64,000 nucleotides of DNA, taken from the NCBI GenBank assembly GCA_023386315.1, contig JAEWJZ010000014.1, positions 501,001 to 565,000 on the forward strand, written 5' to 3'. Shown piece by piece: positions 26,343 to 32,561 of the stretch. Numbering within the stretch: position 1 is the first letter of the stretch; each line of letters begins with the position of its first letter. The stretch is from Bacillota bacterium (GTDB lineage Bacteria > Bacillota > Clostridia > Lachnospirales > Lachnospiraceae). The notes below the pieces were generated by a model. That model was not told where the DNA came from. It made no database searches and worked only from the letters and a program-made list of their open reading frames with translations. A program made the translations under genes and the position numbers.

Positions 26343-26416
26343 TCAGCCACCTTCCTTAGTTGATTTTCTCCCCTCTCTATCATAAATATACCCGCAAATC
26401 ATGTCTGTTGCAATTA

Positions 26417-27832
26417 TTATTTTCGTTTCCATATCCCGGCTGTCAGCACTGTCATATCATCGGCTGCATTTTCCGTAAATGATCTGGCAAACAAAAGAAT
26501 ACGGTCTGCCATGTCCTGTGGATTCTTAATTGGCATTCCTGCAATGAATTCCTGTAGCATCAGCTCCTTGTCATCTGCAGGCAGTGCATCTAATACCCCG
26601 TCGCTCACCATTATAATCCGGTTATCATCCCAAAGCTTTTTGGATAAAAGCACCGGCTCTACCGGACTTAATATTCCCATGGGAACTTCACCGGCCTCTA
26701 AGCGCTCCACTCCTCTTTCGCTGCGGACGTAGGTGGCTGCTGCTCCCAGCTTCATGGCTTCCATGATTCCTGTTTTTAAATCAATGCAGCATAAATCCAG
26801 CGTTGCCGGATGCTGGGATATTCCGGTAAGAAGAAGTACGGTATTCACCATTTTCAGGGCAGCCCGTGTGGAGAATCCTGCCTCCAGCAATCTCTGTGTC
26901 AGTTCGATTACCTGCCTGCTCTCTTCCTCCGCAATTTTTCCGCTTCCCATGCCGTCAGACAGACTCATGATTGCCTGTCCGGGCTGAACCTGTCCAAATG
27001 TATAGTTGTCTCCGGAAATCTCTTCACCGCTTTTAATGGCCTTTGCAGCACCATAAATAATTTGATAATCCCCTTTTTCAACAAAACGAATGGTATCTGC
27101 TGACCTGGTGACTAAAGTTCTTCCGTCAGGGGCAACAGTCCATTCCCCTTCCTCCATGGCATCCTCAAGAATCTCCGCCGCTTCCCTGACCGTGACGCAG
27201 CGCCCGTTTAAGGTCCTCATGGTAAGATAGGCTTCTCTCTGCTGATTCTCATATTCCAGAAGCAGCATTTTCTCTATCACAATGTGATTTTTACGGAATG
27301 CCCGTTTGATCTCGTCCTCCCAGTCCGGAGTGATGTCAGTGGCATGCTCCACCTGATGGGAAAACTCCTCTAATATCACCGCCAACTCTTTAAACTGGAC
27401 AATAATTGCATCCCTGCTTTCCAGAAACCGGTTCTTCCATGCAAGGTTCATGGTCGCCCGCCCAAGCCCCCTGTTTAAGTGAGCCAGATACTCATCCCTT
27501 TTTTTACAGCTTTCCAGAAAAAAACGGGGCATGTCCCCGTAATCTACGCTTCCCTTCTGTTCAAACGCACGGATTAAATACTGCAGATAATATTGGTTGT
27601 CCTGTTCCTTACCGGGATATACGATACATTTGTTGCAGCCTGCGCATACCATTGCTGCAGCAGTCTCAAGTGCTGCAATCCCGTCTTCCTTTGTAAGTCC
27701 CTGTTCTGCGGACAGCTCATCTGTGCACGCTCTGGCAAGTTCTCCAAGCGAATTTGCCATGTCGTTTAATCTCTTTGCCGTATATACATTCACATCAGCC
27801 ATATCGTGATGTGCCGCCTTACGTCTGAACAC
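26417..27832 (-). CDS. spoIIE: Stage II sporulation protein E, short form lacking the membrane domain
   Basis: A PP2C-type serine phosphatase that dephosphorylates SpoIIAA to activate sigma F in the forespore. Motifs SLSDGMGSG, MVSDGVLDA and AADDMTVLTAG give the metal-binding aspartates; the middle region is the helical regulatory segment. I choose GTG at 27832 (471 aa) because GGAGGG lies exactly 6 nt upstream; an ATG at 27856 lacks a ribosome site. The Bacillus protein is 827 residues with about ten N-terminal membrane helices; here the frame begins just after that domain and only about 180 bp separate it from divIC, so the helices are truly absent at this locus. The position divIC-spoIIE-tilS supports orthology. 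Confidence 0.93.
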   Translation of the reverse strand: MFRRKAAHHDMADVNVYTAKRLNDMANSLGELARACTDELSAEQGLTKEDGIAALETAAAMVCAGCNKCIVYPGKEQDNQYYLQYLIRAFEQKGSVDYGDMPRFFLESCKKRDEYLAHLNRGLGRATMNLAWKNRFLESRDAIIVQFKELAVILEEFSHQVEHATDITPDWEDEIKRAFRKNHIVIEKMLLLEYENQQREAYLTMRTLNGRCVTVREAAEILEDAMEEGEWTVAPDGRTLVTRSADTIRFVEKGDYQIIYGAAKAIKSGEEISGDNYTFGQVQPGQAIMSLSDGMGSGKIAEEESRQVIELTQRLLEAGFSTRAALKMVNTVLLLTGISQHPATLDLCCIDLKTGIMEAMKLGAAATYVRSERGVERLEAGEVPMGILSPVEPVLLSKKLWDDNRIIMVSDGVLDALPADDKELMLQEFIAGMPIKNPQDMADRILLFARSFTENAADDMTVLTAGIWKRK

Positions 27833-27838
27833 AAAAAT

Positions 27839-27886
27839 CCCTCCTGCCTGTATCATGCTTTAAACCATTATATACAGGGAGGAGGG
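27839..27886 (-). promoter_or_regulatory. Hairpin whose 3' arm is the spoIIE ribosome site
   Basis: On the minus strand CCCTCCTCCCTGTAT (27886-27872) pairs with ATACAGGCAGGAGGG (27853-27839), 14 of 15 bp, with an 18-nt loop, followed by ATTTTT and the GTG start. The 3' arm contains the Shine-Dalgarno GGAGGG and the whole looks like an intrinsic terminator. The 5' arm lies between the -35 and -10 boxes of the spoIIE promoter, so RNA started there cannot form it. Confidence 0.75.
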
Positions 27887-27931
27887 AAATTTTTGTCAAA
27901 ACAGCTGATTCAAATTTAAAATTGTACGACA
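27867..27931 (-). promoter_or_regulatory. spoIIE promoter with 21-bp spacer (Spo0A-activated type)
   Basis: TTGACA (27899-27894), a 21-bp spacer and TATAAT (27872-27867) on the minus strand; the start point would be near 27860. A 21-22-bp spacer is the known peculiarity of the Spo0A-dependent spoIIE and spoIIG promoters of Bacillus. TGTCGTA (27931-27925) is one mismatch from the 0A-box core TGTCGAA, and a second weaker match overlaps the -35 box. Confidence 0.7.
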
Positions 27932-27933
27932 GG

Positions 27934-28034
27934 TTTCCTCTATATTGTCCATGCTCTTTGGACATAAAGGGATACCCGCAGGGTGTTTCCTCTAATTTTG
28001 TCCATGCTCTTTGGACATAAAGGGATACCCGCAG
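27934..28034. repeat. Two tandem copies of a 48/49-bp palindromic element
   Basis: The units 27934-27981 and 27986-28034 differ only in TATATTGTCC versus TAATTTTGTCC; the period is about 52 bp. Each contains TGTCCATGCTCTTTGGACA, an interrupted palindrome, and GGGATACCC, a perfect one. They lie between the divIC stop codon and the spoIIE promoter. They look like an intergenic REP-like element. Confidence 0.85.
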
Positions 28035-28039
28035 ACTTT

Positions 28040-28408
28040 CTACTTCTTCTGCGACGGCTTCAATAGTATCTCATCGGGTTTTACAAGACCCAGCTTCTGC
28101 TTTGCCACCTCTTCGATATACTGCTTCGTCTGGACATATACCCGGTATTCCTCCAGTTCTTTGGCACGGTTCTGCTCCTTGTCCACCTGCGCCTGAAGAT
28201 TCTGCAGGCGAAACTGATATTCCAGTTCTTTTTCTTTGAGCGAAGCACCTTCAATCGTGACAATCACTGCGAGGCTGAACACCACAAAAGTGATCCCAAT
28301 CAGAGTCATTCGGTTGCCCCATCTATCTTTTCTTTTTCTTCTTGACTTTCCCATCTCGTTCATACAATCACCAGTTGTTTCTATTGCCGCCCTTTGGGGC
28401 GGATCCAC
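28040..28408 (-). CDS. divIC: Septum formation initiator, DivIC/FtsB family
   Basis: A 122-residue bitopic membrane protein: basic cytoplasmic N-terminus (KSRRKRKDRWGNR), one membrane helix at about 33-55 (MTLIGITFVVFSLAVIVTI) and a coiled coil (about 58-100) followed by LGLVKPDEILLKP, the standard ending of the family. It acts in the FtsB/FtsL/FtsQ division complex. It overlaps the end of yabQ by 28 bp, and its place between yabQ and spoIIE matches Bacillus divIC. Confidence 0.92.
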   Translation of the reverse strand: MDPPQRAAIETTGDCMNEMGKSRRKRKDRWGNRMTLIGITFVVFSLAVIVTIEGASLKEKELEYQFRLQNLQAQVDKEQNRAKELEEYRVYVQTKQYIEEVAKQKLGLVKPDEILLKPSQKK

Positions 28409-28737
28409 TTATGCACTTTCATTTTAAGATATTTTTGAAGGTTTTTCAAGGATTTTAAAAAAAACCTGCTGACCAGCCGGTCATATAAAAACATTCCAAG
28501 AAAAATCCCGGCTATGACATATCCTCTCAATCCTCCGTCATTTTGCTCATACAACAGGGAAAATGTCACCAGTGCGGCATAAACCCAGTATATCATGTCC
28601 TCGATTCCCGTAAATACATAAGTATGAGGAATAAAAATACGGAAAATTCGCAGCAGGTCATATGTCATCATAAGCCCTGCACCTGTAAAAAAGCTGTAGA
28701 GCAGAAGTTTTACTTCATATACGATATGAACGCTCAT
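28381..28737 (-). CDS. yabQ: Spore cortex biosynthesis protein YabQ
   Basis: A 118-residue membrane protein with about three helices, starting MSVHIVYEVKLLLYSFFTGA and including LMMTYDLLRIFRIFIPH, the conserved YabQ signature. YabQ is a mother-cell protein of the sigma E regulon needed for cortex formation in Bacillus. It follows yabP by 17 bp and overlaps divIC, so this operon mixes sporulation and division genes. Confidence 0.9.
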   Translation of the reverse strand: MSVHIVYEVKLLLYSFFTGAGLMMTYDLLRIFRIFIPHTYVFTGIEDMIYWVYAALVTFSLLYEQNDGGLRGYVIAGIFLGMFLYDRLVSRFFLKSLKNLQKYLKMKVHKWIRPKGRQ

Positions 28738-28754
28738 ATGACTCCCTCTGGATT

Positions 28755-29039
28755 TTATTTAAACAGCCTGGACAAAAGGGATTCCCCCGATCTGCGTAAA
28801 GCCTCGTTAGAGGAATAAATCAGGCTCTCTATGCTGCCGTTTAGATCCACTTCCCCTTTTTCCAGTGTTAACCGGCTGACATGAAGATCCTTGCCCTTTA
28901 AAGTCAGCAGACCCATATCAGTATCCAGTACCACCTGGTTTTCGTCGAAGGATACTACATCCCGTATTCCCGTCATCGTACTGGAAGCACGATTATCTAT
29001 TGTCAGCCTGTGAGGGCGTGTGCTAATCTTTTCTTCCAT
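28755..29039 (-). CDS. yabP: Sporulation protein YabP
   Basis: A 94-residue soluble protein with the YabP/YqfC fold: RLTIDNRASSTMTGIRDVVSFDENQV is the conserved opening and GKDLHVSRLTLEKGEVDLNG the core. In Bacillus it belongs to the sigma E regulon and is linked to spore coat/cortex assembly. The ATG at 29039 is preceded by AGGAGG at 9 nt, but that ribosome site is the 3' arm of a perfect 13-bp hairpin (29049-29083), so translation from read-through RNA should be weak. Confidence 0.92.
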   Translation of the reverse strand: MEEKISTRPHRLTIDNRASSTMTGIRDVVSFDENQVVLDTDMGLLTLKGKDLHVSRLTLEKGEVDLNGSIESLIYSSNEALRRSGESLLSRLFK

Positions 29040-29048
29040 AAAGAAAAA

Positions 29049-29083
29049 CCTCCTAATATACCTGTCTAAAGTATATTAGGAGG
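29049..29083 (-). terminator. Terminator-like hairpin after the hup-S4 genes whose 3' arm is the yabP ribosome site
   Basis: A perfect 13-bp inverted repeat, CCTCCTAATATAC (29049-29061) and GTATATTAGGAGG (29071-29083), loop 9 nt, followed on the minus strand by TTTTTCTTT and the yabP ATG. It ends the upstream genes and at the same time pairs the AGGAGG used by yabP. Confidence 0.8.
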
Positions 29084-29129
29084 CGAGCTCCATTATTCCT
29101 GAAATTAATCTTTTGAATCAAATGTAAGA

Positions 29130-29369
29130 CTAAAGATAGCGATAAAGCTCTTTTGCCTCATCTTTTTTTACAGTTTCCGCGACATCAAGAACCTCTACCT
29201 TAACTGAACTGGTGCCGAAATGTATTTCAATCACATCGCCTTCCTTAATGTTTAAAGAAGCTTTTGCAGGTTTTTCATTCACAAGCACACGGCCTGCATC
29301 ACAGGCTTCGTTTGCAACGGTTCTTCTCTTAATGATTCTGGAAACTTTCAGAAACTTATCAAGTCTCAT
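29130..29369 (-). CDS. S4-domain RNA-binding protein (RqcP/YabO family)
   Basis: A 79-residue single S4 domain, MRLDKFLKVSRIIKRRTVAN, the same place and size as Bacillus YabO/RqcP, which binds the 50S subunit and helps RqcH add alanine tails in ribosome-associated quality control. It follows hup by 3 bp and is co-transcribed with it. The assignment to RqcP rests on family and synteny. Confidence 0.93.
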   Translation of the reverse strand: MRLDKFLKVSRIIKRRTVANEACDAGRVLVNEKPAKASLNIKEGDVIEIHFGTSSVKVEVLDVAETVKKDEAKELYRYL

Positions 29370-29372
29370 GGA

Positions 29373-29648
29373 TTATGCGTTCACCATATCCTTTAATGCC
29401 TTACCTGCTTTGAACTTTGGAGTCTTGGAAGCTGGAATGTTCATCACTTCACCGCTCTTAGGATTTCTGCCTTCTCTGGCAGCTCTCTCAGATACTTCGA
29501 ATGTACCAAAGCCAACTAACTGGATTTTCTCGCCCTTAACTAATTCTTCAGATATTACATCTGTTAAAGCTTTTACTGCCTTTTCTGCATCCTTTTTGGA
29601 CAGCTCTGCTTTCTCTGCTACTGCCGCGATTAACTCTGCTTTGTTCAT
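29373..29648 (-). CDS. hup: HU-family DNA-binding protein
   Basis: A 91-residue histone-like protein: [20 protein letters not shown], then [18 protein letters not shown] with the DNA-bending arm and [14 protein letters not shown] at the end. I choose ATG at 29648 because AGGAGGA lies just upstream; the frame extends nine codons further but those have no ribosome site. It is upstream of the S4 gene; hup at this place, between mazG and yabO, is common in Clostridia. Confidence 0.96.
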   Translation of the reverse strand: MNKAELIAAVAEKAELSKKDAEKAVKALTDVISEELVKGEKIQLVGFGTFEVSERAAREGRNPKSGEVMNIPASKTPKFKAGKALKDMVNA

Positions 29649-29739
29649 TGATATCTTCCTCCTAGAATGTAGCACCAGGCTACTGATTTTCTCGTTGACA
29701 CGATTACTATATCATTTATAGCTGTTTCTCCTGTTTTTG

Positions 29740-30132
29740 TCAAGGTTTTTTGCTCTTTTCACAGGCCTTCTCCTGCATTTTTATCGCTTTCCAGAGAGCC
29801 TCTCCCTCTTCCGGCGAAATCGCCTTTTTATCTCCAAAAACATGGGGATGCCTGCGGATCATTTTCTCACACACTCCATTTACCACATTGTCAATGGAAA
29901 AGCTGTTGTTCTCTTTTGCAATCTGACTGTGAAGTATTACCTGAAACAGTACATCCCCCAGCTCCTCACAAAGGTTTTCCATATCCATATTATCAATTGC
30001 ACAGAAAACCTCCTGGCTCTCTTCTTCCAGATGCTTTTTTAAGCTTTCATGAGTCTGCTCCCTGTCCCAGGGACAGCCTTCCTCCGACCGCAGTTTATTT
30101 GTAATATCTACTAAATCGTTAAAAGTATACAT
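29740..30132 (-). CDS. mazG: MazG-type nucleoside triphosphate pyrophosphohydrolase, single domain
   Basis: A 130-residue protein with CPWDREQTHESLKKHLEEES and LCEELGDVLFQVILHSQIA, the two metal-binding helices of the MazG fold (ExxE...ExxD), and RRHPHVFGD after them. It hydrolyses NTPs, often non-canonical ones, to NMP. Bacillus YabN carries an extra N-terminal methylase-like domain; here only one MazG domain is present. AAGGAGGTA precedes the ATG. Confidence 0.93.
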   Translation of the reverse strand: MYTFNDLVDITNKLRSEEGCPWDREQTHESLKKHLEEESQEVFCAIDNMDMENLCEELGDVLFQVILHSQIAKENNSFSIDNVVNGVCEKMIRRHPHVFGDKKAISPEEGEALWKAIKMQEKACEKSKKP

Positions 30133-30290
30133 GCACGGTACCTCCTTTTTTCAGATTATAACACATGCCGGAGAAAACAGGGGGATCTGTTTCCATTTCT
30201 GACGTTTTTCTGACATTTGTCCCGCACCCCTGTTAAAAATCCCTGGATTCTATTATAATAGGTGCTAGTTTAACAAAACCGGAGGTAATC

Positions 30291-31271
30291 ATGAAACATT
30301 TTAGTATATGGAAAAAAATAGCAGCCTTCGTGCTGTTTATTAACATTGTGTTGAGCGCCTTTACACCTGAAATTGTAACTCCCGGAAGGACAGCCGATGA
30401 ATTAACAGCCATGCGCATGGGTATCGGTCCCTCCTTAGATATTGGTCCCGGAGGCAAAATTTTTAACGGAGGAAGTCTTTCCCTTCTTGCTGACTACGAC
30501 AACCGCCAGATGCTTTCCATGATTTTACAGGATAAGAACGGAGCACTGGTAGTCATCGACGGAGGCTGGGACATTGATGCGGATCATTTAAGCGATGTAA
30601 TCCGTTCAAAAGGCGGACATGTATCCGCCTGGTTCATCACCCATCCCCACTCAGACCATATCGGAGCTCTGGTTAAAATATTAAATAATCCGGACCGGAA
30701 GATTACCATTGACAATGTATATTATTCGCTGGCAGACCAGTCCTGGTATGATAAGGCAGAATCCTCCCGGTCACAGCTCGTTAATGATTTACGCTCTGCT
30801 TTATCCACACTCCCCGCAGAGAGTCTTCATACGGTAAAAAAGGGAGATGAGATCCAAGTCGGATCAATAAAAGCCAGGGTCCTTAACAACCCATACCTTC
30901 TGGACGTTACATCCGTTAATAACAGCTCTATGGCATATAAATTCTTTTTAAACAATGTCAGCATTCTTGTTTTGGGAGATATGGGACCTGAGGCGGGAAA
31001 ACTTCTCTATGAAGAGGCAGGTGCAGCCGAATTAAAAAGCGATATTGTCCAGATGTCCCACCATGGACAATATGGGGTAAGCAGGGAAGTCTATGCTGCC
31101 ATTAAGCCTCAGATTGCATTATGGCCCTGTCCTCTCTGGCTGTGGAATAATGATAACGGCGGAGGAATCGGAAGCGGAGACTGGAAGACCCTGGAGACAA
31201 GACAATGGATGGAAGAACTGGGTGTGAAGGTTAATTATTGTATTAAGGATGGAGACCAGACCATCTACTAA
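30291..31271 (+). CDS. Secreted metallo-beta-lactamase-fold hydrolase
   Basis: A 326-residue protein with an N-terminal signal/anchor helix (about residues 8-26) and the metal motif THPHSDHIG near 117-125 of the MBL superfamily, like the extracellular C-terminal domain of ComEC and its stand-alone relatives. Later ligands are in LVLGDMGPEAG and QMSHHGQYG. The ribosome site CGGAGG precedes the ATG. It is the only plus-strand gene in the sporulation block, between mazG and spoVT, so it interrupts the ancestral order. The substrate is unknown; nucleic acid or phosphodiesters are plausible. Confidence 0.85.
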   Translation: MKHFSIWKKIAAFVLFINIVLSAFTPEIVTPGRTADELTAMRMGIGPSLDIGPGGKIFNGGSLSLLADYDNRQMLSMILQDKNGALVVIDGGWDIDADHLSDVIRSKGGHVSAWFITHPHSDHIGALVKILNNPDRKITIDNVYYSLADQSWYDKAESSRSQLVNDLRSALSTLPAESLHTVKKGDEIQVGSIKARVLNNPYLLDVTSVNNSSMAYKFFLNNVSILVLGDMGPEAGKLLYEEAGAAELKSDIVQMSHHGQYGVSREVYAAIKPQIALWPCPLWLWNNDNGGGIGSGDWKTLETRQWMEELGVKVNYCIKDGDQTIY

Positions 31272-31336
31272 TCCATATCCCGTCAGCAAAACGACAGCCA
31301 GGTTAAAATCCGGCTGCCGTTTTAGCTTCTGCTGTA

Positions 31337-31480
31337 TTAGTCCCCGCCCGGGCCATCCCGCCTTGGTCTTTCTGATTCTGGCAGAGGCTCTACATAAAAG
31401 CCATCTTTGTAGGGGTCTGTATCTATCTCAGGGATATCTCCATCGTTGTAGTCATCCTCTTCCGGCATAAAAATCCGCAT
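31337..31480 (-). CDS. Small acidic protein of 47 residues downstream of spoVT
   Basis: The frame starts MRIFMPEEDDYNDGDIPEID and ends RPRRDGPGGD; it is acidic, rich in Asp, Glu and Pro, with no membrane segment. The ATG at 31480 follows a near-perfect ribosome site AAGGAGGTGAGAAT, which lies between it and the spoVT stop codon only 12 bp upstream. This strongly suggests a translated gene in the spoVT operon, and so probably expressed in the forespore. I do not recognise the family. Confidence 0.65.
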   Translation of the reverse strand: MRIFMPEEDDYNDGDIPEIDTDPYKDGFYVEPLPESERPRRDGPGGD

Positions 31481-31492
31481 ATTCTCACCTCC

Positions 31493-32041
31493 TTATCCTT
31501 CCATCTGGCGTCCTAAAAATCCAGCTGCCGTAGTTGCCAGTTTTGTTTCCATATCACCAAAACGGGCTCTTGGTTCTCTGCTTAAAAGAGCAACTGCTCC
31601 AATGGCATCTCCTTCGCAGATGATAGGCGCCACAACCTGCGCCGTTATACCTTCCAGGCTTTCCCCTGTCAGTGCTACGAATCCTTTATCATCCTTTCCG
31701 GCTACAACAACCGTACGCTCATTAATGATAGTCTCAAGCTGCTTGCTGATCGTCTTTTGAAGAAGTTCTTTTTTTGATCCGCCAGCCACTGCAATAATCT
31801 GATCACGATCACTGATGCATACGGTCAGCCCTGTAGTCTGAGCCATGGCTTCCGCATACTGGGAAGCAAAAGCGGTAAGCTCCACCATTGGAGAATATTT
31901 TTTTAATATAATTTCGCCTTCCCTGTCTGTAAATATCTCAAGCGGAGTTCCTTCTCTGAGTCTGAGTGTTCTTCTGATCTCTTTTGGTATTACCACGCGT
32001 CCGAGATCATCAATTCTTCTTACAATACCAGTTGCTTTCAT
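31493..32041 (-). CDS. spoVT: Stage V sporulation protein T
   Basis: A 182-residue transcription factor with an N-terminal AbrB/MazE-like swapped-hairpin DNA-binding domain (MKATGIVRRIDDLGRVVIPK, residues 1-50) and a C-terminal GAF domain (about 56-180). It modulates the sigma G regulon in the forespore. Identity with the Bacillus protein is high by eye over the first 50 residues, and the location next to mfd is conserved. GGAGGAATATTAAAT precedes the ATG. The dyad AATATCAGTGATATT lies upstream at about 32070-32084. Confidence 0.96.
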   Translation of the reverse strand: MKATGIVRRIDDLGRVVIPKEIRRTLRLREGTPLEIFTDREGEIILKKYSPMVELTAFASQYAEAMAQTTGLTVCISDRDQIIAVAGGSKKELLQKTISKQLETIINERTVVVAGKDDKGFVALTGESLEGITAQVVAPIICEGDAIGAVALLSREPRARFGDMETKLATTAAGFLGRQMEG

Positions 32042-32140
32042 ATTTAATATTCCTCCATCTTGTGCATTTTAATATCACTGATATTATTTTGCTTCGAATA
32101 CACCAGATTATACTTAAGTCTGCCATTTTTCCCAAAATTT

Positions 32141-32182
32141 AAAATCAGGGCCAGACCTTAGAAAAAGTCGAACCCTGATTTT
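32141..32182 (-). terminator. Terminator between the 61-residue gene and spoVT
   Basis: AAAATCAGGG (32141-32150) and CCCTGATTTT (32173-32182) form a perfect 10-bp stem with a 22-nt loop, flanked by A/T runs. It ends the mfd-side transcript on the minus strand. Confidence 0.7.
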
Positions 32183-32230
32183 CAGTTAGTAAATTATGAA
32201 ATTTAGGAAGAGGGATGTTCCATACCCAGA

Positions 32231-32416
32231 TTAAAAATTACCTTGTCTGACACGATGGGGAACTTCTTTTGAAGAGGAAATATATGCCTCATGTGCCACT
32301 TTTGCCGCCGTATTATCGGGGACAGGCGCCACAAACCTGTTTTCAAAAGAACCATAGCGCTGAATGGTTAATTCATCTGAAACTCGTTGGAGAAGATACA
32401 TGCCTAAAACGTCCAT
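32231..32416 (-). CDS. Small protein of 61 residues, unknown function
   Basis: The frame starts MDVLGMYLLQRVSDELTIQR and ends SSSKEVPHRVRQGNF. I take ATG at 32416, which has AAAGGTGG 6 nt upstream, rather than the longer frame to 32440. No domain is recognised; no signal peptide or membrane helix. It lies between mfd and spoVT, where Bacillus has no gene. A terminator follows at 32141-32182. It is supported only by the ribosome site and by its isolated position. Confidence 0.5.
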   Translation of the reverse strand: MDVLGMYLLQRVSDELTIQRYGSFENRFVAPVPDNTAAKVAHEAYISSSKEVPHRVRQGNF

Positions 32417-32561
32417 AGCTACCACCTTTCTTCGAAACAAAATGTATTGAAGTAAGAAAGCATCCGGGACTTAATCCCATCTTCTACTATTATTATATCA
32501 CATAATGCCAAAAAATCAACCAGACAAGCTGTATTTTTTTAGTTATATTTTCTATTTTTCT

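Noticed and set aside
27934..28034. Possible CRISPR array
   Set aside because: Only two nearly adjacent units with a 4-nt gap and no spacers or cas genes; it is a tandem element.
26417..28040. SpoIIE shortened by a frameshift
   Set aside because: The 200 bp upstream contain a promoter, a repeat and the divIC stop, and no frame encodes membrane helices.
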